The notes under the pieces are model-generated. The model did not search any database and had not been told where the DNA came from. It saw only the letters and a program-made list of their open reading frames with translations. A stretch of 64,000 nt of DNA from Polytrichum commune. Lineage: Eukaryota > Streptophyta > Polytrichopsida > Polytrichales > Polytrichaceae. The DNA lies in assembly GCA_950295325.1 (NCBI GenBank), contig OX485807.1, forward strand, positions 6,140,501-6,204,500, in the 5' to 3' direction. Shown in pieces: positions 38,906 through 51,080 of the stretch (position 1 is the stretch's first letter; each line of letters begins with the position of its first letter). Both the position numbers and the translations under genes were made by a program.

Positions 38906-39628
38906 TCACAAACAACTCTTCTCCTTCTTCTCATTATTATTATTATTACTACTACATGCTCCAGGGCGCACATAGTAGTAGTAGTAACGTCCACAACAAC
39001 ATAGCCGGGCAGGCTTTGGGAGGGCTGCATTCCACCATAGCTATAGCGGCAGCCACATTGGCTGCAAGTTCTTCAAGAGGGGGCGCATCATCCATCATCA
39101 TGTCCTGTAGCTCATGAAGACAATGAAGGAGAAGAAGGAGAAGGCGAAGGCAAGGATCCTAAATAGGGAAAAGCGACCCCTGTGCAGACATGTGAGCCCA
39201 GCCAAGTGGGGCCACCGCCACGAAAGCATGACCCTGCATTTCGCAACCCAGCCTAAAGCTTGCACTAAACTTGGTCTACTTGCTGCCAGGACTTCCATGA
39301 CTCATCCCCAACTTCGTAATCACTTAAAAAGCCTAAAACACTCATTATCAACTTCCAAGTCCCTGCACTGGAGTGGAGTGGGGTGGTGGGAACAGGGGCT
39401 AGATTGATTTCTTTTACGCTCCCCCCATTTCTTTCCCACTTCTTTCCGGGATTTTTCTTTCCACCTAGCACCCCCCCACCCCCGTGGCAGATCCGCTCTC
39501 CCGTGCCTTCCTCCGGCCCGCCCGCCCCCTCGGGTGGCTGTCAAGCTTGGCTGGCCTCAGATCTATACTGGGCCGATCTCGGAGACATCTCGGCCGCGAG
39601 AGACGTTCATCAATCAGCAGCAGTAGCC
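38906..39628 (+). promoter_or_regulatory. GC-rich upstream region and leader of WRC paralogue 2
   Basis: Composition changes from AT-rich to GC-rich here. From about 39410 it is strongly pyrimidine-rich (CTCCCCCCATTTCTTTCCC), as is the equivalent leader of paralogue 1. Two short overlapping frames occur: an Ala/Ser-rich one from ATG 38955 ending at 39117, and a basic one overlapping its stop and ending at 39407. They could be upstream ORFs or chance. No convincing TATA box. Confidence 0.4.
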
Positions 39629-42600
39629 ATGAGGATCCGCAAGCGCAAGTCGGTGGACGATGCGGCCGAGCCAACAACACCGCTGCCCATGTGCTGGAAG
39701 TTCCAGAAGGCGGAAGAATGGCCGGAATCGGTGTGCCAACAGGTTCCTGGAAGAAGTTCTTCCGATGCAGGAATTCCAACGAAGCCGGCAGCTGTATGCA
39801 ACAAGCCGAACCCTAGTGAGGATGTGGCCAAGGCGAGGACCGGCGATGGGGATTTGGCTCCCAAACTGCAGAAGGTGACAGGAGAGAGTACTATCCCTCC
39901 CAATCTTGCATGTATGATATTAATAGAAACGTAGAAGAAGAACAGCGTCATGGTGTGGGGTCTGCAAATTGGGGTAGGTAGGTAGGTAGGTAGGCTTGCA
40001 GATCTTGTTGTGTCGTGGGATGTTGGGTTAGGGTTGGCTGTTGAATCTCAGGTTGTGTGCAGGGATTGAATTCCCATTGCCGTGCCAGTGCTGCGATCTG
40101 TAGGTGGTGCTGTAGGATGAGATTTATGGGGGGTTCATGTAGTATTCATGGTGAATTTTGTGGAGGTGGGGCTCAGGGTTAGGTTGGCACGGTGCTGAGT
40201 AACCTGCAGAAGGGTTGCATGTTATGGTGGAGAATTTATGCAGCTTTCTTGGGATGTGTGCGGGTGGTGTGGTTTGGTTTGGGTTTGGGTTTGGGTTTGG
40301 ATGGTGTCACCCTCGAGTCTCGCAGGTGGGGGTAGTGGAATGGGCACTGCCGATAAGTTCTAGGTGCATGACCTTTCCAGGCTGTACAAGGGTAAGGTTT
40401 GGACCTACGGGCCTACTACTCGGCGGGGAAGATGGTTGTGTGTGTGTGTGTGATGCCCAATCACCTAAGTCAACCGTCAGATTATGGATGGCAGTACAGT
40501 CTCCGATTGATTCATCCAAGACATGAGATCACTGCAGGGTTCTCTGGCTGCAAGGATGGATTGATGGAGTCATCTCATGAATGATGATGATGATCATGTC
40601 ATGAAGTTTGCAATATTTCCATGTGGAAGCTGTGTATGGATAATATGCACTGTATGCGGCCTGCTCCTGGTGGCACATTAAAATCGAGATGTTGCATTGG
40701 CCTGGACAGGAACATCAGATCATCATGAGGATTGACTTGAATGCCAAGCGTCTCGAAATTGATCATGACAGAAGTAGAAATGGAAGGTCAGGCTCGACCA
40801 AAGACACCGATTTCAGTGACACACAACGGACGAAGAAAACAAGCAAGATTGAAGAGCACAAGTCTTCCGACTCCATCTGCGAGGTATGTGTGTATGTATC
40901 CTGGAATTCTCCAGGAACTGATGTCGAAATCTTCTCGTAGTGCTACTGGTGACTGTAAATTCATGGTTACAACGAATCGGGGTGCGGCTGCATGCTTCTC
41001 ATACTTCTGTTGCTCTAGAGATTCAGACCCTTAAACCCATAACCTCACTGATGTATGAAGGTTGACATGTTGAAGAGCTCACGATTCAAGAGCTTTGGGC
41101 AATTTTGTCTGCACTTTCACGCCTGCATGAAATCGCTGCCTACGGCCCCCAAGAAATCCAAGATCCAGAATATCATTTTGTCAAATGTGTCAAACCTTTC
41201 AGTGGATGGCGATAGAGTCTCGTGACATCTTTTGCGCCTAACCTAAATGAATGAACTGACATGGTAAGGTTCATGTTAAGTTGGTCACCTGGTCTGATTA
41301 GGTAAGTTGCAGTGCGATTTGCAAAACTTTCTTTCAACATCATGGTGCATCAGATAACATGCTGTACCCAGGGTCAATCAATCTGTGAAAATGAGATATT
41401 GGGTTTTAGGTCTTCTAGGACGCCAAAAGGTTACAGCATCCACAAGGCGTAGATCTCACCGCCTTTACTCACTTACGGGACCCTGCAAGTCCTTTTCTGT
41501 TACACTTAGGGTTCCTCGAGATGGGTTGTGCCATGACCATCCGTGCATGTTTAGGGTTCTTGATAAGTTAGTCCTTCATGTACTAATCCTTGAAGCACTG
41601 ATCGATAATGAACATGGTTGACTATTCCGATCCCTGCACAAGCTACTACCATGGCCAAGGAAAGACCTTCTCGTCTGTTCAAGTTTTCCGCTCCAAATAA
41701 TACATGTTCAAGGCAATCTCCTCATTCTTTACTGATGTATGTCTTCTGATGCATGATTCGAAGTGCGAGCAGTTGCATCACTTTGACCTAACTTGTCCCC
41801 TCAACCCCCTCCAGGCTGACCCTACACCACATGATGCTGGGAAATGTCAAGGCCTTGCCACAATGACTGATGCGGAGCTTCTGGCCGTGAATGAATTAGC
41901 GAATGGCATACGTCAGAGGTAAGAGCCACAATCCATTTCCTTCATGTTTCTCCAAGTACTTACTCTAAATTCTCAAGTATCAATAATGTCCTGCTACCTA
42001 GGATTGTTTCAAACCCTAATAATGTGTTTCACCACATGGTGATTAAATAGATAAGTTTCATGCTGATCTGTGCAGGCGCAATGCTGCTTTGCGAGATGCC
42101 GGGCCTGCTGCTGTACCGGAGAAAGTCATCACGGCAAAAAGCAAAAACCCAGGAAAGAACTCTAAGGATGCTTTGATCCATTCCATTTTCTCCATCTTCG
42201 AGAGTTACGGCGAAGATGGGCTTTCTGCAAGCGAGGTGGTGAAAACCATGCTGGAGCAGGGGTTTCCCGGGTTGAAGGAAGGTGGCGCCAGGCATACTGT
42301 GCAAGTGGCCAATGTTCTTCGTTCCTCATCTTCCTTCATTTCCGTGGGCGACAAGCGTTATCTCTTGTGTTCCACCCTGGAACAAAAATCCGACTTGCCA
42401 GAGATAAAATTACCTGAGTCTTGTCAAATCCAGGAGACAAACATTCTTGCGAAGTCGGAGGATGACGATTCTTCTGCATTGCACCGTGGGAAGCAGGCCG
42501 GAAGTAGTAGCCGCTCGAAGGAGGTAGTCGACACGAATGTTTCCTCATCTGCCAAGAAGGTGGAGGTGCATGATGGGGAATTATTAGATGGGATGAATGA

Positions 42601-43018
42601 CTCCACAAATTGTGATGAGGGCTTGGAGGAAGCAGCAGGAGGAGCCCAGGAAGTAGAAACTAAGAAGGTTAGGCGCCGTGGGCCGTTATCCTCACAAAAG
42701 GGAAAAGGGTCAATTCAATGTAAGCGCTATGATGGAAGGGGATGGCGGTGCTCCAGATTGACAGAGCCAGGTTACTCTTTATGTGTCCACCACCAGGATC
42801 TCATCAACAAGCGTGCTGCCAAGTTGAAGGAGGCTCAAACTTTGAGCCGTACCACAAGTTCTTCGGCGGATAGAGCAAGGCCCCACAATCCCGAGGCAGC
42901 AGATTCTAAAGAAAAAGATCTCGCCTCCAACCCAAAAATCCAATCTAGTAGGGGAGGGTTCGTTGCAGGGGCACCTGGTCAGAAGCGAAAATTGCTGTCT
43001 TTGTTGGCCATAGGCTAG
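39629..43018 (+). CDS. WRC-domain nuclear protein, paralogue 2 (four exons)
   Basis: Second copy of the WRC gene, 488 residues. Exons are 39629-39874, 40710-40883, 41815-41918 and 42076-43018, with GT-AG introns in phases 0, 0 and 2, identical to paralogue 1. Exon 1 gives MRIRKRKSVDD and a TPLPMCW block. Exon 2 is charged and contains IDLN. Exon 3 carries MTDAELLAVNELANGIR. Exon 4 holds a winged-helix-like block (residues 203-274), an acidic and Ser-rich linker, a basic stretch, the WRC finger (C390, C400, C411, H414) and the tail KRKLLSLLAIG (478-488). The winged-helix and WRC blocks are nearly identical to paralogue 1, while linkers and introns have diverged, which suggests an old duplication under selection. 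The 5' leader is GC-rich and pyrimidine-rich. Function is inferred as nuclear and DNA- or chromatin-associated; no partner can be read from the neighbours. Confidence 0.9.
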
Positions 43019-43369
43019 GAGGGAAGCTCATACAGATCGTAGAAGACCTATTTTCTGGGAAACTCGCCTTGTGGTAGATTCCGTCAACAAAATACGAAAG
43101 AAAAGAAAGGGTCACTTGCAGCCACATGGACTGCTGTGAAAGATTGATTGATTGAAACATATATTAGACTTATCCGCGGAACTTACAGTGTTTCCTGATG
43201 GATTTCAGTTAAGCTTAGTCAACTGCCGTTATGATAGATGGAAGTGCATCATCAACTTCTCTCTTCGGCACAAGAATTGGCACGCAACAGCTGATGTTCT
43301 TTTGGAAGTTGTGCCCTCGTGGGCATGTTGGAAATAGTTACGGAAGTCATCGACATTCCTCCGTAGACT

Positions 43370-44335
43370 CAACCCTCATTCTTCTCAAGCTGGCAAACCT
43401 AGCTAGTTTCACCCAATCAGTGCAAGATCTCGTCCATTATCCAAGTGAAAAGCTACCATCGTGCATATCTTTAGCGTTTAAGCTTAGGGTTTGTGCACTG
43501 CATCACATTAAGATTCACTCTTAGAGTCCATGATCACTGTGGATCTCTGCAAGTCATTTTTTTGTGCCTGGAAAGCCTTGGCCTTTTCTCTATCTCCTGT
43601 TCACATGTATGTCGATGGTCTGGAGAACTTAAAAACTGGTGGTATAACATCATCTCCAGATAAGCTCCTGGTTGCATCACTCACAATATTTTTGGCTTGG
43701 ATAGGATCATCAGCTAGCGAGACAAGTGGAGCATGTTCCAGTTTTCTGCTTGGTTTTCGTTCTTTTTTATCAGATTCACATGTGGAGTTCGTGATGGCCC
43801 TTTTCTTGAAGAACACAAATGCATGTGGGTATCGTCTAGATTCCTCTGTAGATGCACTCATTCTTCTCGTTATTTATCCAAGTGAACGGCTCTTCTCTTT
43901 GGTTTTATGAATTCACTTCGATCCTTTCCCAAAAAAAAGCAAGTTTTCCACCGTGCATATCTCATATATTGTGCACCAGTGCATCACATTAAGATTCACA
44001 CAAGTCAATGACCACTGTGGATCCTTGCGATATCAGTATTTCGGGCTCGAAAGCCTTGGCCTTACTCTCTCTCCCCACATGTAAAATAAAACCAGGACCA
44101 TGGGTGTCCATGTTCAGGCGAATTGAACATACAGTATATACCATCAACATCTCCAAGCTTCTGTCTGCATCCCTCAACGTTTTTGCTTGGATAGATAGAA
44201 CCATCTTCTGGCGATTGGAATTCGTGATTACCCGTTTTTTTCTGAAGAAAACATATATATATATATATATATACAAGCCTGTGGGCTCATTTAGAAGCAC
44301 GGAAGCTGTCTGTAGGTTCCTTTTGTGCACCTAAT
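43370..44335 (+). repeat. About 480-bp tandem duplication downstream of WRC paralogue 2
   Basis: GCATCACATTAAGATTCAC occurs at about 43500 and 43981. TGACCACTGTGGATC, AAAGCCTTGGCCTT and CGTGCATATCT also recur about 480 bases apart. Open stretches up to 126 codons occur here but are not conserved between the units, so they are not called genes. Confidence 0.65.
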
Positions 44336-45729
44336 TTCTTGCAGTTCCTTCCTTATTTCTAAGTTTTTCCCAGTAACGTACACAAAGATTCACTTGGTTT
44401 AAATTTCTTTCTCCTGGGTTAACCTACTTCCATGATCATGATCATCATACACGACTAACATCATCTCGTTTGTCAGAAACCCTTCTCCAACCCAATAAGA
44501 GCCCATATTAAACTTCTCAAACAGCTGCAGGAAAGTGATCACTTTTGTCTGTTCAAACGGTTTCCACATACAAAGATGGGTCATCCTATCCACTTGAGTC
44601 GAACCTTCCAAAACAGGATGACAGACTGCAGTTCATGAGATCAAATCATCTCACCGACCACTTCGTTTCCTGCTTTCCTTTCTTGCTAATTCTCATGAAG
44701 GTTAACCCTTGTTTCATGAACCTCAGGCTTGAATCATACCACCATAGATCATAACAACTCTCACTCACTATTTTGATGAAAAGCGTTGTTCCTTCTCGAA
44801 CCCAGAGCAAGTCCGTCCGTGGTCTCGAATAGCTGCAGGCGAGACTTGTGGGTGTAAGTTAGTACAGTCCGAAGATTCCAAAACATGAGCATTAAAAGGC
44901 TGACTCTCCTAAGTAGGTCAGGACCTTTGAGATGGTGGCCTCCAAACTAAGTTAGTGGATCTCACTACTTACAGACAGAGAGCAGCAGTCAACTTCCGAT
45001 TCTTGGGAGGATTTCATTTATTTACCCTTGCGCATCTACATCATGCCTGGGCCTTGAAGCCCAAGTGGCCCCTGCAAGTTGATGAATACTCCCAACAGCA
45101 TAAGTTAATATGTATACTTTATGTTGAACTCCAACGCTTCTTCACAAGAGTCACATGACACTCATGCCCTGATCGCACACCAATGTTTCCGTCCGGTTCC
45201 AACCATGAAATTGTTGAGGATTATGTTGAGAAATAGATGTCGACCCACCACTGGTTACATCCAGTGGCTCTCGCTGGTCAAACTGGAGCTAAAAGTGGCC
45301 CATGCTCGTTCGCTCATCGCCCGGGCCATTAAGTGCGAGCATGCTATGAGTTTCAAACTCCTCTAAAGTTAACTCGATGTGAGATTGGTCCCCTAGCATC
45401 ATTGACGTTTGTAGGCCTAATAATGTAGTCACTCTCCTCAGGCACTAGACACGTGGGACTCGTAAGACAATCTTCACTTTGGACTATTATAACTTTTGCA
45501 TCGAGTTCACTCCAGTAAATCAATCACAATTATAACAATCTTTGCGATTTTGCTCACGTTGTACATTTTCTCTTCTTTCTTCACAACCAATTTGATATCA
45601 TTTCATTTGCACTAATGAATCATTTACGCTTCGTAAACCCTTGTGCTAGCTCAACAAACCTAGCACAAAAGAATAGAGTAAACAAACAAAATGAGAGCAA
45701 GAATCCAACATGACATGTTGCTAATGGGA
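44336..45729. other. No gene recognised
   Basis: Moderate GC. A 70-codon minus-strand frame at 44611-44399 looks compositionally coding but is preceded by stops and has no recognisable domain. Confidence 0.35.
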
Positions 45730-46600
45730 TGATACAATCCCCTATCCGATCCAACGGCCAAAATCGTTTGTGGAGATGGATCACTTGAATGCCCACAACC
45801 ATAGGGCCACACAACTTTTAACCTAAAAGCCCACACTCAAGTCTTCACTAGAAGAAGGAAAAGGAAGGGAGGGAGGGGGGATGACGTGGCTGGCTGCCCA
45901 TGAGCTCCGCAGGTGCTTCACTAGAGCCCCACACACACCCAGTGCACCATCATAATTAAGTTACCAAGGACTCAATCCCATATCTTTCTCGGGCTGCATC
46001 AGAAATATCATGAGCTGCCCGCACTAAATCCGCGGCCCTACCCTTATTGGCAGCCAAGCGATGGATGGGATCCCCCCCCCTCCCCCTCTCTTCTTTCTCG
46101 CATTCGGAGGCTCCGTGGGCCCCGCCAGCTTGGCTCGTCATCGCCAACGGAGGGCACGTGGGGCCCGCCCACCCTCGGTCTCCCTCTGACACAAGCAAGC
46201 TCAGGGCCAGCCAAGGCATCCCATGTGGCCATCCTGCAAACCCTAAGTTCCTGGCTCATGAATTGGGAGGTGGGCATAGGGCCCCAAACTATAACATATA
46301 AGGTAGCCGACCCCGTTCCCGACCGAGCTAAGCAGTTTAGCGTAGTATCTGAGGTTTAGGTACGATTGGAGGAAGGGGAAGAAAATTGATCCCCATGTAG
46401 AGAGATAGAAAGTAAGAAGAGATTCGTAAATCTTCATGTTGTTTTTCGCAGTTGCTGAATTACCGTGGATTTTTTAAGTGGATATTCTCTTTGACCTGTA
46501 CTCGTGATATGGGCTTCCCTTTTTCCAATCTCCGATTGGTTGGGAAACCAAGAACGCTTGATTCCCGTATTCGATAATTGTGGCACCTAAATATGCTTGC
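45730..46600 (+). other. GC-rich segment, possible solo LTR remnant
   Basis: An unusual GC-rich block (46000-46300), a TATA-like CATATAAGG at 46297, and a downstream stretch (GTTGCTGAATTACCGTGG) resembling R/U5 regions of plant LTRs. No TG...CA ends, target duplication or primer site could be confirmed. Confidence 0.25.
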
Positions 46601-48201
46601 ATTCCAAGTCTAGTTGTCAACTTTGCTACTAGCATTTTGGCTAGGTCGGATTTCGACCATGATATGGCAACACCGATCCAAGATTGAGAGTGTGTTGCAT
46701 GGAAATAGGTTGGCCTAGGTTGTGAAAATGGGGTGGTGGTCGGGAATGGGTCACTTTATGGTAAAGCCTTATGACAATGACTAGAAATGTATGACGATGG
46801 TACATAATGTTGGTGAATATGGGTACACATATCTTATAGGTACCTACCCTCCCGGGGCCGGCACTTAGTGTGACTTACATGAACCACATGCGGCAAGGGT
46901 ATAATTGTTTGGGGGCTATCATCATGGTGGCAAGCAATTGAATGATCCATTCAATTAGGTGATTTTCTAATTGTGCATATTTTGTAGTACCTTTCAATCA
47001 CTTTAAAAGGCTAGGGTGAGTTATTTTCATGTACCATATGTTACTTATAAATCAACAAGTAGCTTGTCGTAAGAGTGCTTTGCCCTATGATCATGTACCA
47101 CACGTGGCCAAATCCTAGTTGGTTGTTCGACCATGGACAAACTTTGGCTCATTTCCAAAACCATCTCAAAAGGGAAAACCAATAATTCATTGCAATGCGG
47201 TTTAGCAACAAAGTAATTTCAGAATTCCACAATACAAAACAAACCTACACATAATATATTTGCACTCAAGAACAACATGAATTTCTTTTATTGCGGAACC
47301 ATAGACTAACGATATATGATTTATACCATGGTATGTCATAAATAATATAGAACTTAATTTCATGGAATTTATAACACCCTACATTAGTTTGAACTCAAAC
47401 TCACATATTATGTGGGGCCTATTTTAATTTGAATCCGCTTCAATTTACCATCAATAAACCTCACTTTGGTCACATGTAGTTTTTAGGGAGTGTCAGCCAG
47501 GGGCCTACCGTACTTCCAAGTTAGTTTTTTTATTAAGCCCAATTTGAATTAACTCATCTACATGTTTTAAACTACTATGTTTCAGAAAAAAGATGTTGGG
47601 GTTCCGAATACTTCATTTTCTTTCAAATTTATAAACTCCAAGTCAAACATTCTGTACAAAATGAATTCCAAAATCAAACTAGTTCAACGCACAAGTGTTG
47701 AAATCAATGTAGGGTTGTGATTCGCCTCACGAGATTATGCCTCAGTGTCCAAACCACTGTGATAAAACAGAAACATCCAAAAGTAATTTACAGTAAGCCT
47801 GTGGTTAAATTAAACACAAAGATCTCGAGAGTTCATTTTTCTAAGCATTGATTAAGTAGGGCCTCATTCTATGTGCCACCTGCGCCGTTGTTTAGGACAG
47901 GCCGAGGTATCAACCCAGTAACTTATTATATGACTTGACAATAGACAAGTGCCAGGGTGCTTCCTAATTGCCAACATTAACGTATGTGACCCGACATCCC
48001 GTCATTGCTCACGACATTTTATTTTGGCAACCTCCTCATTTTATTAAGTTCATTTCCAACAGGCATCATCATGGTAAGTCAATGCAGAGTTCATAATTGG
48101 TATGGCTATGGAACCACAGAATGTAAATTTACTGGGCACATAGCAACTGGTGGTCGATACCTACAAGTTGTAGAGTTGCCGCCCTCGTTATTCAACACTA
48201 C
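46601..48201. other. No gene recognised
   Basis: AT-rich; no TIRs, repeats shared with other parts of the window, or coding frames were found. Confidence 0.35.
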
Positions 48202-48790
48202 TTAAGGTAGATGTGTCTAAATTCAACATAGCAATAATTTGGACACTTATATTTGGCTCCCGGCTAGATCACATGTTCATTCAGCTGGGCCCCGTCCCTC
48301 CCATGCCTCCTTCTTTGTATGGTCTTCCTGCCCGCACCTGTGTGGGAACTCTTTCCCATTGGGATCCAATGTGACAATACCCGGTCACTTAAGCTATTAA
48401 GCTCCTTTAGGATGTGAAGGAACTCCATCAATTAAGTTGGGAATAATGAAAGTGATGTCAACTTGAATATTTGTAATTTTGATCAATGAGGTTGGGTTCC
48501 CAACGAGGAAGAGTTCCCAGACATGTGCGGGCGTAAGACCGAGCAGTGAAGGAGGCGTGGGAGGGGCGGGACCCAACTAAATGAAGAGGTGATCTAGCCT
48601 GAGGCTTATATTTGAGTGATGTATGGTTAGGTGTTGAATACTCATGTGTTAAATTCTCATTTTGCCTTCCTATTCAAGTCATGATCATCATGTGAAGTCG
48701 ATGCAAAGTTCATCATTGACTATTGGATGGGATTGCCAAACTATGAGACACATGTTGAGCAAGGAAAGACCACGGGCTCAAAATGATGGG
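48202..48790 (+). repeat. TAAGGTAGA-family MITE split by a Mutator-like MITE
   Basis: Begins TTAAGGTAGATGTGTC. The word ACACTTATATTTG is interrupted by the 349-bp element and resumes as TTATATTTGAGTGATGTATG. The right half is diverged. Confidence 0.55.
48256..48604. mobile_element. Mutator-like MITE inserted in an older repeat
   Basis: 349 bp with inverted ends of about 110 bases at roughly 80 percent identity (CTAGATCAC...CCTCCCA...TGGGAACTCTT). The flanks CTTATATTTG are identical over 10 bases (48246-48255 and 48605-48614), which fits the 9-11 bp target duplications and long ends of Mutator-like elements. Removing it restores a continuous TAAGGTAGA-family copy. Confidence 0.82.
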
Positions 48791-48849
48791 ATGTAGTAGA
48801 GCTATGTGTTAACTCCTGGCCGGTTGGCCCAAACGCGAGTTTCGCGTGT

Positions 48850-49030
48850 AAGAGCGTATCCCATAAAGTCACCCAAACATGCTCAAAGAGTGGTGTCGGG
48901 CTATTAAAATTTGACTTTCTACCTTGTCATACTAGGATGGGTGGGCCAAGCTAACCTTGCATAGGCCAATCTAGGATTTAGGGTGACAGATCACATGGAT
49001 TAAACCCTATTCTATAAACTGTGGTTCCCT
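48850..49030 (-). repeat. GCTAGCTTGACCCA repeat, copy 3
   Basis: Reverse-complement copy: GATGGGTGGGCCAAGCTAAC and GACTTTCTACCTTGTCAT correspond to the words of the other two copies. Confidence 0.5.
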
Positions 49031-50303
49031 CTAAGTTTTGACTCGAATGGCAAGTGAAGGTCCTACTACACTCTAACCTCCCTAATATCATGCTGTGGCA
49101 ACCAAAGTGCATGTGATATTATGGAGGTATGTAGTGTTAACATGGACTCATGATAATAGAGAATTGATGTAGCACATGACATTATGGAATAACCCAAAGT
49201 CAACATTGCAATAATGATAATGATGACAATGATGACAACACGATGCATGCAAGCATGTGATTTGAATTCTTTGGTGGATTATTTTAATACCAAAATCCAT
49301 GGTATATGGGAGGGAATTGTGACAACGTGGGATATTTCAATTGAGCACATTTGTTGTCGGATAGAGAGAATTTGTCTTAAGGGAACACGGGGTACTTGGT
49401 TGCAATTTGTTTAGCAAAAATGTCCTAGGTCCTAACAACCACAAATTACACCACTCAAAATTTTATGGATCACATAACTTTTTCTCTCTTTTGCTATTTT
49501 GCTTCACTAGATTCATTTGTCTGCCTAACTTCCACTCTTACGTATTAAAGAATGAAATGTCAACCCGATACTTTTTCCAAACATCAAGTGATGTTTTCAG
49601 ACAGATCAAATGTAAATCCAATCACTATTTAGTATTTTAGCACATGAACTTCACCATCCAATGCAGAATTATATAAGTTTTTTTTTATTGCTACACATTT
49701 TAATTATCACAACTAATCCAATACAAATAATACAAATAATCTATCATTTCATTCCCTTCTCTCTCTAGACGAAGTTTCCTGAGTCCTTCATTTTTTAAAG
49801 TGAATTATTCCTTCTTTTTCAACTCTCCAAACAACTATTACTAACTACTAGGCCGCATTTTTTTTCTTCTGGTACCCGCACAAGGAATTTTACCTCGTGA
49901 CTCTTAGTCTTCATGGGTTGGAGGTGTTCTTAATGCCTGGGGCCTTCACCCACACTAGGATCACTTGGGCCCTCTCACCTATGGCGCCACAAGTCCCAGG
50001 TGTCACTCCAAGGTCCCCCCTTGGGCAAATGGTGTTACAGGCACTCGTCATGGAGAGGTGCGTGACGATAAGGTTGGCAAAGTAATTCCATGTACCATGC
50101 TGTTGGTCCGGGTTTGAAACCTCCAAGCTTTTTGACTAAATTGTGGGGCGTGCGATTTGGTATTGCTAGTGAGCAAGCAAGAAAAATAACCTCCATGCCT
50201 CCTAATTTTATTATTATTAAATGACAAGAGTCATAAAAAGAGGTGTTGAGAAATACGCATTTTTATGTTGTTTATATCAAAGTGGTCTTAATAATGACAC
50301 TAA
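49031..50303. other. No gene recognised
   Basis: AT-rich. A B-box-like GGTTTGAAACC near 50108 lacks a convincing A box or target duplication, so no SINE is called. Confidence 0.35.
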
Positions 50304-50840
50304 GGGCCGCTTTACACCTAGAGGCCGGGCCAATTCCCCTTGAGGCTGATTGCATGAAATTTCAGCCCCTTTTGGGTTGGAGGCTGGCCTCAACTACACA
50401 TTATAATAAGATTATAATGGGGACCAATTTTCCCATATGTAAAGGCCTTAGGGCCAAGAAGCTAGGCCGAATCAATAAATCTAGCATAATCCAATGGATC
50501 TAGCATAACCAAGCACAAAGCCGTTCATATTTTCACATAATCCAATGGATATGGTTCGCTTAAAAAATCATATTTTATTTTAAAAAGTTTCTTTTTATTG
50601 AAATTTGACATTGGCCCCAAGGCCAAGAATTGGCCTTCCATTTTGGGTGCACCCAATTCAATGAGCTTGGGCCGTGTCAGACCATACATTTTTTTGATAA
50701 AAAAATTCATACCACCAAATCAGCTCGGCCTCTAGGTGTAAAGGGGTTGGGGCCGATTTCAGCCTTTTGACCAATCACAAGTGAAGATTTCAAACCTCTT
50801 ACACAACGAATTGGCCTAGCCTCCAGGTGTAAAGCGGCCC
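50304..50840. mobile_element. GGGCC-ended MITE, family C
   Basis: 537 bp with TAA on both sides. The ends GGGCCGCTTTACACCTAGAG and (reversed) GGGCCGCTTTACACCTGGAG differ by one base. A second inner inverted copy of the CTCTAGGTGTAAA motif lies near 50730. A Harbinger-type target. Confidence 0.85.
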
Positions 50841-51080
50841 TAAAAATGATATTCATGGACTGACCTCCTGTGACTCTTGACATCATTACATGGCATCGTT
50901 CAAGCTCTTCTCCAAGCTTCTCTTTCCAATAATAAGAATCATCACATGTTTCGTCATGTGAATGCAAAGAAGAGCTACTACATTCAGTGTTGAATCTGGC
51001 CTCCCCAAGAATATTATTGGTCGTTTCCCAAAACAATTTCCTGGATTGGGGCCTCTGAAGAACTTCACATAAGGAGCTTA

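Noticed and set aside
40270-40302. Telomere-like (TTTGGG)n in intron 1 of WRC paralogue 2
   Set aside because: Plant telomere repeats are TTTAGGG; this is a short simple repeat.
43530-43910. 126-codon plus-strand frame downstream of WRC paralogue 2
   Set aside because: Lies in a tandem duplication whose sister unit does not keep the frame; no domain.
44399-44611. 70-codon minus-strand frame with coding-like composition
   Set aside because: Immediately preceded by stops, no splice partners found, no family recognised.
46047-46301. 84-codon frame in a GC-rich block
   Set aside because: Both strands are open here because of high GC; no recognisable protein.
49900-50120. Possible SINE around a GGTTTGAAACC B-box-like word
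   Set aside because: No convincing A box, tail or flanking duplication.
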